Origin: Polyangiaceae bacterium
GTDB lineage: Bacteria > Myxococcota_A > Polyangia > Polyangiales > Polyangiaceae
Assembly (NCBI GenBank): GCA_020846005.1
Contig: JADLEQ010000001.1
Location: 1-64,000 of the forward strand
Direction of reading: 5' to 3'
DNA length: 64,000 bases
Shown here: one piece after another, positions 48,662 to 57,131 of the stretch
Position numbering within the stretch: the first letter of the stretch is position 1
Layout of the letters: every line of letters starts with the position of its first letter
Notes under the pieces: model-generated
Databases searched by the model: none
What the model saw: only the letters and a program-made list of their open reading frames with translations
What the model was told of the DNA's origin: nothing
Program-made: the position numbers and the translations under genes

Positions 48662-51600
48662 GTGGCCAGGTACACCCTCCACGAGCGGCTGGGCGCCGGG
48701 AGCACCGCCGAGGTGTTTCGCGCCGTCGACTCGCGGGGCGTGAGCCTCGCGCTCAAGATCGCGCCGGCCGACCGCGCGCCGCGCCTCGCGACGGAGGCGG
48801 AGCGCCTGCTGCACGTCGACTCCCCGTGGCTCCCCGCCGTCCTCGACGCCGGCACCGTGCGCGACGCGGTCGAGGGCGCGCCGAGCGGGCTCGACCCGAG
48901 CGCGGTGTTCGTGGCGATGCGCCACTGCCCCGGAGCGCCCCTCGATCCGACCCGCGCCGGGGGAGCGCAGCGGCGCCGCGAGCTCGCGCTCGTGGTCGCG
49001 CGTGACGCCGCGCGCGCCCTCGCCGATCTCCACGCCGCGGGCCACGCGCACGGGGACGTGAAGCCGAGCAACGTCGTGGTCGCGCCCGACGGGCGGAGCG
49101 CCACCCTCGTGGATCTCGACCTGGCCGCGGGGCTCGATCAGCCGACGCCCTCCGGGGGTACCCCACGCTACCTGGCACCCGAGGTCTTCTCGGGCGCGCC
49201 CGGGGACGCCCGCGCCCGCGACCTCTGGGCGCTCGGCGCCGTGGTCGCGGAGACGGCGCTCGGCGAGCGTGTCGAGCCCGGCGAGCTCCGTCGCCGCCTG
49301 GACGCCCCCCTCGCGACGCTGGTGGCGTCGCTGCTCGCGCGCGCGCCCTCGGCGCGGCCTGGGGCCGGCTGGGTGGCGCGCGAAGCGGCGCGACTCGCGG
49401 GGAGCGACCCGGAGCTCGAGGCGGTGGACGATCGCCGCCGCGCGATCCGGCGTGCGTACCTGCGGGCGCGCGGCGCCTGGCTGGCGCGCGCCGCGACGGC
49501 GCGGAAGGTGCGCTTCGAGCCCACCGGCCTCGCCGCGCGCTGGCTCGAGGACGCGGCGCGCCTCGCGCGCGCCGTCGCTGTGCTGCGCGGGGCGGCGGGG
49601 CGGGACGGCGCGCTCATCGTCCCGCGCCTGTCGCCCGCCGAGCGCGATCGGTGGCTGGTCGACCTGGTGGGTCCGCCCGCGTCCCGCTGGGCGCTCCCGG
49701 CGCTCGACGAGTCGGCGCTCGCGGAGCTGCTGATCGAGCGCGTGACGCACGTGGCGCCCCGCTCGCTCCGCCTCGCCGATCTGCTCGGCGCCCCGGCGGA
49801 GCTCCCGGATCCGCCCTCGTCGCCGGTCGAGCTCGCGCTCGCGCTCGGGCGGGGAGCGCCGACCGAGCCGCTGCTGGTCGCCGTCGAGCGCGCGGTCGCG
49901 CGGGGCGGGCAGCCCGCGCTCGCGCTCGCGCTCGCGCTCGCGCACCGCCAGCGCGGGGCGCTCGGCGTGGCGCTGGCGGTGCTGGCCGACATCTCCGGGG
50001 ACGAAGCGCGGGCGGAGGCCGCCGAGACGGCGCGGCGCGCGCGCGACGCGCAGGCCGCGCGAGCCGAGCTGGCGCTCGTGGGCGCGCACGCCTCCCGCGC
50101 GGCCCGGGCGCGCGCCGCCGCCACCACCGCGCGGCTGGCCCTCGAGGCCCGCGACCCGCTCGCCGGCCTCGCCGAGCTCGCGGGGGCGCCGGCGACCGCC
50201 GCCGTCGCCGAGGCGCGCGCGCTCGCCGAGCTCGCCCTCGGGCGCCTCGACGCGGCGGCGGCGTCGGCCGCGGACTGCCGGGCGCTCGCGCTCACCGAGG
50301 AGGAGCGCGCGCGGGCAGATGGCGTTCTCGGGAACGTCACCCACGCGCGCGGCGACTTCGAGGGTGCGCGAGCCGCCTTCTCGCGCGCGGCGGACCACGC
50401 TGCGCACGCCGGGGCGACGCTCGAGGAGGCGACGTACCTGACGGGCGCGGCCGCGGCAGCCGCCACCCTCGGCGAGCTCGCGGAGGCGCTCGACGAGGCG
50501 CGGCGCGCGGCCGTGCTCTTCGAGCACGTCGGTCGGCGCGGCGAGGCGGCGCGCGCGTGGCTCGCGGCGGCCGCCGTCCACGCCACGCTCGCCGCCGCGG
50601 AGGAGACGCGCGAGTGTGCCGGGGCGGCGCTGGCGCACGCGCGCGCCAGCGGCGACCGCGCGTGCGCCGCCTACGCCCACCTCGCGCTCGCCGACGTACT
50701 CCCCCCGGGCGACCGCGAGGCGATCGACCACGTGGAGCGCGCGAGCGCGCTAGTCGAGGGAGATCTGCCACGGCTGCGCGTCGCGGCGCGCCAGCTCCTC
50801 CACGGCGTGGCGACCGAGGTGGACGCGTACGACGCCCTCGCCGCCGCCCCGAGCGCCCCGGCCGAGGCGCGCCTGGAGTGGTGGGGAGCCCGCGCGCTCG
50901 CGTGTGAGCGCGCGGGCAGCGCCAGCGCGGACGCCGAGCGAGTCCTCGCCGCGGTGAGCGCGCTCGTGAGCGCCCAGGTCCCGCCCGCGGCGCGCGGGCC
51001 CGCGCTCGCCGCGGCGGCGCGCCTCGCCGCCCAGCGCGGCGACGGCGAGGTGGCGCGGCGGCTCACGGAGGCCGCGCGGCTCGCAGGGCGGGAGCTGCTC
51101 GGGGGGCTCCCGCCCGAGCTCGCCGTGCGCGCGGCGGCCCTCCCGTGGCTCGCGACGGAGGGGGACGAGGCGCTCCTCTCCCCGGAGCAGATCTCACGGC
51201 TCGGCGCGCTGGTCACCTCACTCGGGGAGCGCGAGGCGACTCGTGTGTTGCTGCAGAACGTGGTCGACGCGCTCGTGCTGTGGACGGGCGTCGAGCGTGG
51301 CGTGCTGCTGCTGCGCGCGCCGGGGGAGCGCCTGGTGCCTCGGGTCGCGCGCAACCTCGCGCGACGCGACCTCATCGGTGAGCAGCTCGCGCTCAGCCGG
51401 ACGCTCGCCGCGCGTGCGCTGGCGGAGCGCGCGCCCGTCGTGGCGGTGGACGCAGCGCGCGATCTGCCGGAGGTCCACGAGAGCGTCCACGCGCTGGCGC
51501 TGCGGAGCGTGCTCGCCGTGCCGCTCGTCGCGCGGGGTGAGGCGCTCGGCGTGGTCTACCTCGACGACCGCATCCGCACCGGCGCCTTCGGTCCCCGCGA

Positions 51601-52735
51601 GCTGGCGTGGGTGCGGGCCGTGGCGGCCCTGGCGGCGCTCGCCATCGCGGACGCGCGCGATCAGGTCGTCCTCCGTCGCGCCCTGCGCAAGACGCGTCGC
51701 GCCGAGCGGCGCGCGATGGAGGAGCTCGCGGTGCGCGACGTCGAGCTCGACGTGGCGTCCCGCGAGCTGGCGCGGGCCCGCGGCGCCCGCCCGACGCGCG
51801 CGCGGTTCGCCGCGATCGTCGGGGAGAGCGAGGCGCTCGTCGGGATGCTCCGGCTGGTCGAGCGTGTGGCCGCGTCCGAGGTCCCGGTGCTGGTCACCGG
51901 CGAGTCGGGGACGGGCAAGGAGCTCGTCGCACGGGCCATCCACGAGCACGGCGCGCGCGCGGCGCGACCCTTCGTCGCCGAGAGCTGCGCCGCCATCCCG
52001 GAGACGTTGCTGGAGACGACCCTCTTCGGGCACGTCCGCGGCGCCTTCACTGGCGCGGTGCGCCCCCGCGGAGGGCTCTTCGAGGCGGCCGACGGCGGGA
52101 CGCTCTTCCTCGACGAGATCGGCGAGATGAGCCTCCCCATGCAGGCGAAGCTGCTCCGCGTGCTGCAGGCCGGCGAGATCACGCCCGTCGGCTCCGACCG
52201 CGCGCGCCGAGTCGACGTCCGCGTCCTCGCGGCGACCCACCGCGACCTGGGCGAGCTGGTGCGCGCCCGACGCTTCCGCGAAGATCTCTACTACCGCCTC
52301 GACGTGGTCCGCGTGCGGGTCCCGCCGCTGCGTGAGCGAGACGGCGACATCCCGCTGCTCGTCCGGCACTTCCTCGCGATGTACGCCGCGGAGCGGCGGG
52401 TCGAGATCTCGCGCGCCGCGCTCCAGGCGCTCGCGGCGCACGCCTGGCCCGGCAACGTGCGACAGCTCGAGAACGAGCTCCGGCGCGCGCTCGTCCTCGC
52501 CGACGACGCCATCGATCTCGCGCACCTCTCGCCCACGCTCGTCGGCCCCGCGCCGAGCGCCGAGGCGGAGCTCGATCTGCGCGCGCGGGTCGATCGGCTG
52601 GAGCGAGAGCTCGTGCGGCGCGCGCTCGAGCGGACGGCGGGCAACCAGACGCGCGCGGCCGTCCTGCTCGGGCTCTCGCGCTTCGGGCTGCAGAAGATGA
52701 TGCGCCGCCTCGACGTGCAGGCGGCCGCGCGCTGA
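48662..52735 (+). CDS. Ser/Thr kinase - helical repeat - GAF - sigma54 AAA+ - Fis activator
   Basis: 1357 residues. N-terminal Hanks kinase (~1-250): GAGSTAEVFRA loop, ALKIA lysine, HAHGDVKPSN catalytic loop, DLD in place of DFG, YLAPEVF. A long Ala/Arg-rich helical, TPR-like region (~380-800) follows, then GAF (~850-1000, VRSVLAVPL-like LRSVLAVPLVARGEALGVVYL). The sigma54 AAA+ domain (~1040-1275) has Walker A GESGTGKE (~1080), intact GAFTGA (~1127), and LAATHRDL. A C-terminal Fis helix-turn-helix (~1315-1350, GNQTRAAVLLGLSR) ends it. Predicted one-protein sensor that activates RpoN promoters. GTG 48662 chosen for TAAACT spacing; TTG 48656 is an alternative. The altered DFG may weaken kinase activity. 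Confidence 0.88.
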   Translation: MARYTLHERLGAGSTAEVFRAVDSRGVSLALKIAPADRAPRLATEAERLLHVDSPWLPAVLDAGTVRDAVEGAPSGLDPSAVFVAMRHCPGAPLDPTRAGGAQRRRELALVVARDAARALADLHAAGHAHGDVKPSNVVVAPDGRSATLVDLDLAAGLDQPTPSGGTPRYLAPEVFSGAPGDARARDLWALGAVVAETALGERVEPGELRRRLDAPLATLVASLLARAPSARPGAGWVAREAARLAGSDPELEAVDDRRRAIRRAYLRARGAWLARAATARKVRFEPTGLAARWLEDAARLARAVAVLRGAAGRDGALIVPRLSPAERDRWLVDLVGPPASRWALPALDESALAELLIERVTHVAPRSLRLADLLGAPAELPDPPSSPVELALALGRGAPTEPLLVAVERAVARGGQPALALALALAHRQRGALGVALAVLADISGDEARAEAAETARRARDAQAARAELALVGAHASRAARARAAATTARLALEARDPLAGLAELAGAPATAAVAEARALAELALGRLDAAAASAADCRALALTEEERARADGVLGNVTHARGDFEGARAAFSRAADHAAHAGATLEEATYLTGAAAAAATLGELAEALDEARRAAVLFEHVGRRGEAARAWLAAAAVHATLAAAEETRECAGAALAHARASGDRACAAYAHLALADVLPPGDREAIDHVERASALVEGDLPRLRVAARQLLHGVATEVDAYDALAAAPSAPAEARLEWWGARALACERAGSASADAERVLAAVSALVSAQVPPAARGPALAAAARLAAQRGDGEVARRLTEAARLAGRELLGGLPPELAVRAAALPWLATEGDEALLSPEQISRLGALVTSLGEREATRVLLQNVVDALVLWTGVERGVLLLRAPGERLVPRVARNLARRDLIGEQLALSRTLAARALAERAPVVAVDAARDLPEVHESVHALALRSVLAVPLVARGEALGVVYLDDRIRTGAFGPRELAWVRAVAALAALAIADARDQVVLRRALRKTRRAERRAMEELAVRDVELDVASRELARARGARPTRARFAAIVGESEALVGMLRLVERVAASEVPVLVTGESGTGKELVARAIHEHGARAARPFVAESCAAIPETLLETTLFGHVRGAFTGAVRPRGGLFEAADGGTLFLDEIGEMSLPMQAKLLRVLQAGEITPVGSDRARRVDVRVLAATHRDLGELVRARRFREDLYYRLDVVRVRVPPLRERDGDIPLLVRHFLAMYAAERRVEISRAALQALAAHAWPGNVRQLENELRRALVLADDAIDLAHLSPTLVGPAPSAEAELDLRARVDRLERELVRRALERTAGNQTRAAVLLGLSRFGLQKMMRRLDVQAAAR

Positions 52736-52808
52736 GCGTCGCGCGATCTCGCGGATCCCGCGGCGCTGCTCGCCGCCGCCCGCGCCTCGCCTACGGCACA
52801 CCTCTGCT

Positions 52809-53681
52809 ATGAGGGTGGCCATGGCTCGGCCCGACCGCGGCGCGTCCGCCCGCCCTCCGCTCAAGTGGGCCGGGAGCAAGCGCCAGCTCGCCGACGAGAT
52901 CGTGAGCCGCCTGCCGGCGACCATCGGCACCTACTACGAGCCGTTCGCCGGAAGTGCCGCCGTGTTCTTCGCGCTCGCGGCCGCGGGCCGCGTCCGGCGC
53001 GCCGTGCTCTCCGACACCAACCCCGAGCTCGTCGCGACCTACCGCGCGCTGCAGCGAGACGTGGAGGGAGTGCTCGCCCACCTCGAGCAACACGCCGCCG
53101 CGCACGGCGAGGAGCACTTCTACGAGGTGCGCGCGCTGGAACCTCGCGGGCTCTCGCTCACGGAGCGTGGCGCGCGGCTCATCTACCTGAACCGGACGTG
53201 CTTCAACGGCCTGTACCGCGTGAACGCCTCCGGCGCCTTCAACGTACCGTTCGGTCGCTACAAGAACCCGCGCATCTACGATCCCGAGCGCCTGCGTGCC
53301 GCAGCGCGCCTGCTGAAGGGCGTCACGTTGCGCGAAGAGGACTTCGAGCGCGCGTGCGCCGCGGCCCAGCCCGGGGATGCCGTCTACCTGGACCCGCCGT
53401 ACCTCCCCATCTCCGAGACGGCGTACTTCTCCTCGTACGCGCGCGAGAAGTTCGGTCGGGCGGAGCACGAGCGCCTCGCCGCGGCGTTCCGCGGGCTGAC
53501 CACGCGCCGCGTCGCCGCGGTCCTCAGCAACTCGGACACTCCGGAGACCCGGCGGCTCTACACCGGGCTGGAGTACGCGAGCGTCGGCGTGACGCGCACC
53601 ATCCACGCGGACGCGTCGCGTCGTGGCGCCGTGAGCGAGCTGCTCGTCCTCGCCCGGCGCGCCGCGCGCCGCGGCCGCTAG
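52809..53681 (+). CDS. dam: DNA adenine methylase, Dam family
   Basis: 290 residues from ATG 52809 (ATG 52821 also possible). N6-adenine methyltransferase of the D12 class: LKWAGSKRQL, the SAM-binding motif YYEPFAGSAAVFFAL, LNRTCFNGLYRVNASGAFNV and catalytic DPPYLP are all present. Closest pattern is Dam (GATC). No restriction endonuclease is adjacent, so it looks like an orphan methylase. It is convergent with the kinase gene, and the two stop codons overlap. Confidence 0.9.
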   Translation: MRVAMARPDRGASARPPLKWAGSKRQLADEIVSRLPATIGTYYEPFAGSAAVFFALAAAGRVRRAVLSDTNPELVATYRALQRDVEGVLAHLEQHAAAHGEEHFYEVRALEPRGLSLTERGARLIYLNRTCFNGLYRVNASGAFNVPFGRYKNPRIYDPERLRAAARLLKGVTLREEDFERACAAAQPGDAVYLDPPYLPISETAYFSSYAREKFGRAEHERLAAAFRGLTTRRVAAVLSNSDTPETRRLYTGLEYASVGVTRTIHADASRRGAVSELLVLARRAARRGR

Positions 53682-55411
53682 GCCGCGCTGTCGGACTCCA
53701 GCTCCTGGAAGAGCCCTCCGAGCTCGGGGCGCTTGCGGAGCGGTTGACAGAACCGCGTCGCCAGATCGAGGAGCTCGGCCTCGAGCAGGTCGGCGCGCTT
53801 GCCGAGCTCGCCGACCTGGGCCTGCGTCTGCCCGAGCTCCGTCTCGATCTCCTCCTGCTGCTTGGCCAGCGCGGCGCGGAGCTCGCGGATCTGAAACTCG
53901 AGGTCGCTCACCTCGACCCGCTTCTGCTGGACGAGATCATCGGCGGTGCGCTGACCGACGCGCGCCGCCACCCAGGTGTCGATGCCCACCGCCGCGGCGC
54001 GGTACGCCTCCGCCAGCTCGCGGTACGGCTCCACGAAGCCGCTGCGTCCCTCCCAGCGGATGATCTCGACGTGCGCCTGGCGCAGCGCCTCCTTGTGGGT
54101 CTCCATGCTCGAGGCCACCTGGGACGCCGCCGCGATGGCGGCCTTCAGCTCGTCGCGCGCCTTGCTCGCGTCGATGCCGAGCGCGTCGACGGCGTGCCCG
54201 AAGCGCTGCCGCCCCTCCCGGCCCCGCTGCTCGAGGATCTCCAGCTCGCGCTGCGCGGCCACGCTGCGCGATCGCAGCTCGGTGACCTCCTGGACGACCC
54301 GCTTCACCTGGCCGAGGAGGCCCGAGAGCTCCGGCGGGCGGGCCTGCGGGTACGACCGCGCGAGCATCTGCTCGAACAGCACCGTCCGGCGCAGCCAGCG
54401 ATCGATCGCGACCGGGGGAAGCGTGCGCGCCGGCTGGCTCTCGCTGTCGGCCTCGGCGCCCACATCGGCCGGGACGCGGATGCCGATCGCCCCCGCCACC
54501 GCCATGAGGTCGGCGTGCACGCGGTGCGCGTCGACGGGGCGATCGGCGGGATCCTTCGCGAGCAGCTCCAGGGTCAGGCGCTCGAGGGGCTCGGGGAGGG
54601 AGGGGTTCCTCGCGCGGGGGGAGGGCGGCTGCTCCTTCAGGTGCTTGATGAACCACCCGGTGATGTCCGGCGAGTGGAACGGCAGCTCGCCGACGAGCAT
54701 CTCGTACATGATGACGCCGACCGCGTAGAGGTCCGCGGCGGGGCCGGCCTCCGTCGACGTGATCCGCTCGGGCGCCATGTACTGTGGTGTCCCGAAGACC
54801 TCGCCGGCGCCGGTGAGGCGGGTGTCCTGCATCGAGCGCGCGATGCCGAAGTCGAGCAGCTTCACCTGATCGCTGCCGTCCGCCGCGCGGGCGACGAAGA
54901 TGTTCTCCGGCTTGAGATCGCGGTGGATCACGGCGAGGTCGTGCGCGCGCGCGAGCGCGCGGGCGATCTGGATCAGGATCGGGATCGCGCGCTCGAGGGG
55001 GACGCGCGGCGTCTCCTCGAGCACGTCGGCGAGCGACTTGCCCTCGAGGAGCTCCATGACGAGGAACAGGCTCCCGTCGCTGGTCTCGCCCTGGTCGAAG
55101 ATCTCGATGATGTTGGGGTGCGCGAGCTTCTGCGCGGCCTTCGCCTCACGACGAAAGCGCTCGCGGACGACCTCGTTGCCCGCGTAGCTCGCGCTCATGA
55201 TCTTCACGGCGCACGGGCGGTCGACCAGGCGATGGTTGGCTCGGTACACCGTGGCCATCCCGCCCTCCCCGAGGACGCTCTCGATCGTGTAGCGCCCCGC
55301 GAGCGTGGTGCCGATCCTCGGGTCGGTGATCTCGACCAGGCGCACGCCGTCGACGAAGCAGGTCGTGCTCTCGCTCGGGTACTTGAGCTTGCACTGCGGG
55401 CACGCCTTCAT
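53678..55411 (-). CDS. Hanks-type Ser/Thr protein kinase with N-terminal zinc ribbon and coiled-coil tail
   Basis: 577 residues from ATG 55411 (an ATG at 55435 would add eight residues). Starts MKACPQCKLKYPSESTTC, a small zinc-ribbon. The kinase domain (~32-300) has GEGGMATVYRA, CAVKI, VIHRDLKPEN, LLDFGIA and YMAPERI, all intact. The C-terminal ~220 residues are charged heptad-like helix (VQEVTELRSRSVAAQREL; DLEFQIRELRAALAKQ), likely a dimerising coiled coil. No TM segment, so cytoplasmic. Likely active. 55411 is preferred since the ribbon family usually starts there. Stop overlaps the dam stop by 4 bases. Confidence 0.9.
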   Translation of the reverse strand: MKACPQCKLKYPSESTTCFVDGVRLVEITDPRIGTTLAGRYTIESVLGEGGMATVYRANHRLVDRPCAVKIMSASYAGNEVVRERFRREAKAAQKLAHPNIIEIFDQGETSDGSLFLVMELLEGKSLADVLEETPRVPLERAIPILIQIARALARAHDLAVIHRDLKPENIFVARAADGSDQVKLLDFGIARSMQDTRLTGAGEVFGTPQYMAPERITSTEAGPAADLYAVGVIMYEMLVGELPFHSPDITGWFIKHLKEQPPSPRARNPSLPEPLERLTLELLAKDPADRPVDAHRVHADLMAVAGAIGIRVPADVGAEADSESQPARTLPPVAIDRWLRRTVLFEQMLARSYPQARPPELSGLLGQVKRVVQEVTELRSRSVAAQRELEILEQRGREGRQRFGHAVDALGIDASKARDELKAAIAAASQVASSMETHKEALRQAHVEIIRWEGRSGFVEPYRELAEAYRAAAVGIDTWVAARVGQRTADDLVQQKRVEVSDLEFQIRELRAALAKQQEEIETELGQTQAQVGELGKRADLLEAELLDLATRFCQPLRKRPELGGLFQELESDSAA

Positions 55412-55554
55412 CGGGGAGGCCGATCCTGCGCCCATCTCCCCGGGGTTTCCAGGGTCAAACCTCCGCCCGGGGCGCGGGCGCCTCCGCGGCGGCCGGTGGC
55501 GCGCCGTTGGCTCGCATTTTTCCCCGACACGCCGGGCGTGGTAGTCGCGACCTC

Positions 55555-56448
55555 GTGGCCAAGGTGCCGACCGCCGTCCGGATCCAGGTCCCGCCCCGCG
55601 GGGCCGACGCCCTGCCCGTCACGCGCGTCGGCGTGATCGCGGCCGTCGGGTTCGTGGTGGGCATCGTGTGGCCCCGGGTGGCGGGCGTGCACCTCGTGCC
55701 GCGCGCGCCGGTCGAGGCCGCCGCGATCGCCTCCGAGGGGGCGAGCGACCCGGCGGCCCCCGCCACGGTGCCCGCGCAGCCGGCTCCCGCCGTGGCGCCA
55801 CCCGCCGCCGCCGCCGCCTCGGCCGAGCCGCCGCCGCCCCCGGACCCTGCGGGACGCTTCTCGGTGGGGGACGCCAAGATCACGAGCTGCAAGGACAAGA
55901 AGGGCTCGACCCGCAACGACTGCGCCGGGCTCGAGGTCTCCGGGTTCCTCGAGGGGAAGCTGCAGGCGCTCGCGACCTGCGAGGGCGCCGACGGGGCGGA
56001 GGGCGTGCTGTCCCTGGGGCTCGATCTCGATTTCGAGGCGGGCAAGGTCGTCGACGTCGTTCGCGGCAAGAGCACGACGATCGCCGATCCCGCAGGGAAG
56101 CGGCTGTTCGAGTGCGCCCGCCGCGAGCTGATGGCCGCGAGCCTCGCGGGCCTCGGCCACCACTACCCGCGCTACGTCGCCTACTTCCCGGTGACGGTGC
56201 GAGCCGCCGCGACCCCCGCGCCCGAGCCGCAGCCCGGTGGCGAGCCCATCGCCGGCGCCAGCGGGCTCGCCACCGTGTCGTTCGAGGTCGCGCTGGTGCG
56301 CGAGGCGCCGAAGGACGGCGACATCGTCGCGCGCCTGCTGCGCGGTACCCGCGTCACCGTGACCGGCAAGAAGGACGACTGGTACCGCATCAAGTACGAC
56401 GCGAAGGGATCCGAAGGCTGGGTCTATCGGACCGCCATCGGGCTCTAG
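55555..56448 (+). CDS. Membrane-anchored protein with C-terminal SH3b domain
   Basis: 297 residues. GTG start, short cytoplasmic tail, one TM helix (VGVIAAVGFVVGIVWPRV), a Pro/Ala stretch (~45-100), a ~110-residue domain with Cys (ITSCKDKKGSTRNDC; LATCEGADG; LFECARREL), and an SH3b domain at the end (VREAPKDGDIVARLLRGTRV then WYRIKYD and GWVYRTAI). SH3b domains bind peptide or peptidoglycan, so a cell-wall role is plausible. TAGTCG lies 7 bases upstream, close to the leaderless pattern. Divergent from the kinase gene. Confidence 0.8.
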   Translation: MAKVPTAVRIQVPPRGADALPVTRVGVIAAVGFVVGIVWPRVAGVHLVPRAPVEAAAIASEGASDPAAPATVPAQPAPAVAPPAAAAASAEPPPPPDPAGRFSVGDAKITSCKDKKGSTRNDCAGLEVSGFLEGKLQALATCEGADGAEGVLSLGLDLDFEAGKVVDVVRGKSTTIADPAGKRLFECARRELMAASLAGLGHHYPRYVAYFPVTVRAAATPAPEPQPGGEPIAGASGLATVSFEVALVREAPKDGDIVARLLRGTRVTVTGKKDDWYRIKYDAKGSEGWVYRTAIGL

Positions 56449-56487
56449 CTGCGCCCGCGTTCGCCTTCGCAGCGCGGCCCCGGCGAC

Positions 56488-56503
56488 GCGGCTCGCGAGC
56501 CGC
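56488..56503. terminator. Hairpin between convergent genes
   Basis: GCGGCTC-GC-GAGCCGC, 7-bp perfect stem between stops at 56448 and 56521. No T-tract. Confidence 0.4.
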
Positions 56504-56520
56504 TCCCCGCGCGCGCCGGC

Positions 56521-56673
56521 TCAGCCCGCGGACTTCTTGCTCGACCGCTTGCTCGCGACGGGCGCGCGGGTCGCGCGCACGGCCTCGGCCCGGCGAGCCG
56601 CGCGGCGCTTCTTCGCGGCCTGGCGCTTGCGGCGCCGCATCTTCATCGAGTTGCGATTGTCGAAGTTACCCAT
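56521..56673 (-). CDS. 50-residue Lys/Arg-rich protein
   Basis: Frame MGNFDNRNSMKMRRRKRQAA, continuing KKRRAARRAEAVRA and ending SKRSSKKSAG. More than a third of residues are Lys/Arg. Start MGNFDNRN and spacing look like a real protein rather than chance; it resembles short basic myxobacterial proteins that may bind RNA, DNA or ribosomes, but no named family is claimed. Minus-strand TAGAAC lies 3 bases before the ATG. It is short enough to be overlooked by a length cut-off. Confidence 0.6.
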   Translation of the reverse strand: MGNFDNRNSMKMRRRKRQAAKKRRAARRAEAVRATRAPVASKRSSKKSAG

Positions 56674-56753
56674 GTCGTTCTACCCATTCGATCGAGCGAG
56701 GTCGCTCCACTAGCCGAGCCCGGGGCCAGAGCACAAGCGGCGCCCGGCGGCCC

Positions 56754-57011
56754 TCACCCGCTCGAGGCGTCGTCGAGCGCGCGCTCGCGGTCGCGCACCT
56801 CGAGGCGGTACCGGCTGTTGACCGTCTCGACGTAGAAGACGTCGCTCGCGGCGAGGCGCAGCACGCGCTTCACCGGCGTCGTCACGTACTCGTGCATGCC
56901 GTCCGAGAACTCGATCACGATCACGCTCCCCTTGCGCGGCGCTCGGACGAGGCGACCCGCGACGGCGCGCGATCCTCGACCGAGCTTGCGGAGCACGACC
57001 TGCACGGTCAT
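56754..57011 (-). CDS. Small conserved-looking protein, function unknown
   Basis: 85 residues: basic N-terminus (VQVVLRKLGRGSRAVAG), then a beta-rich core (GSVIVIEFSDGMHEYVTTPV; VFYVETVNSRYRLEVRD). No signal peptide. I do not recognise the family; the core could be a small SH3-like or Hfq-like barrel, but this is only a guess from strand pattern. TACGCT ends one base before the ATG. It lies downstream of the propeller operon by 120 bp on the same strand. Confidence 0.6.
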   Translation of the reverse strand: MTVQVVLRKLGRGSRAVAGRLVRAPRKGSVIVIEFSDGMHEYVTTPVKRVLRLAASDVFYVETVNSRYRLEVRDRERALDDASSG

Positions 57012-57131
57012 GAGCGTAGCAACGCCTGCGACCCCAGGCTAGCGGTCGCTCCGTCTCCGACGTTGTGTGCGTTCGCCCACCTGGCCATCTGCTCCAGCCT
57101 CCTCCCGCCGACGCCCGGCGCGCGTACGGTC

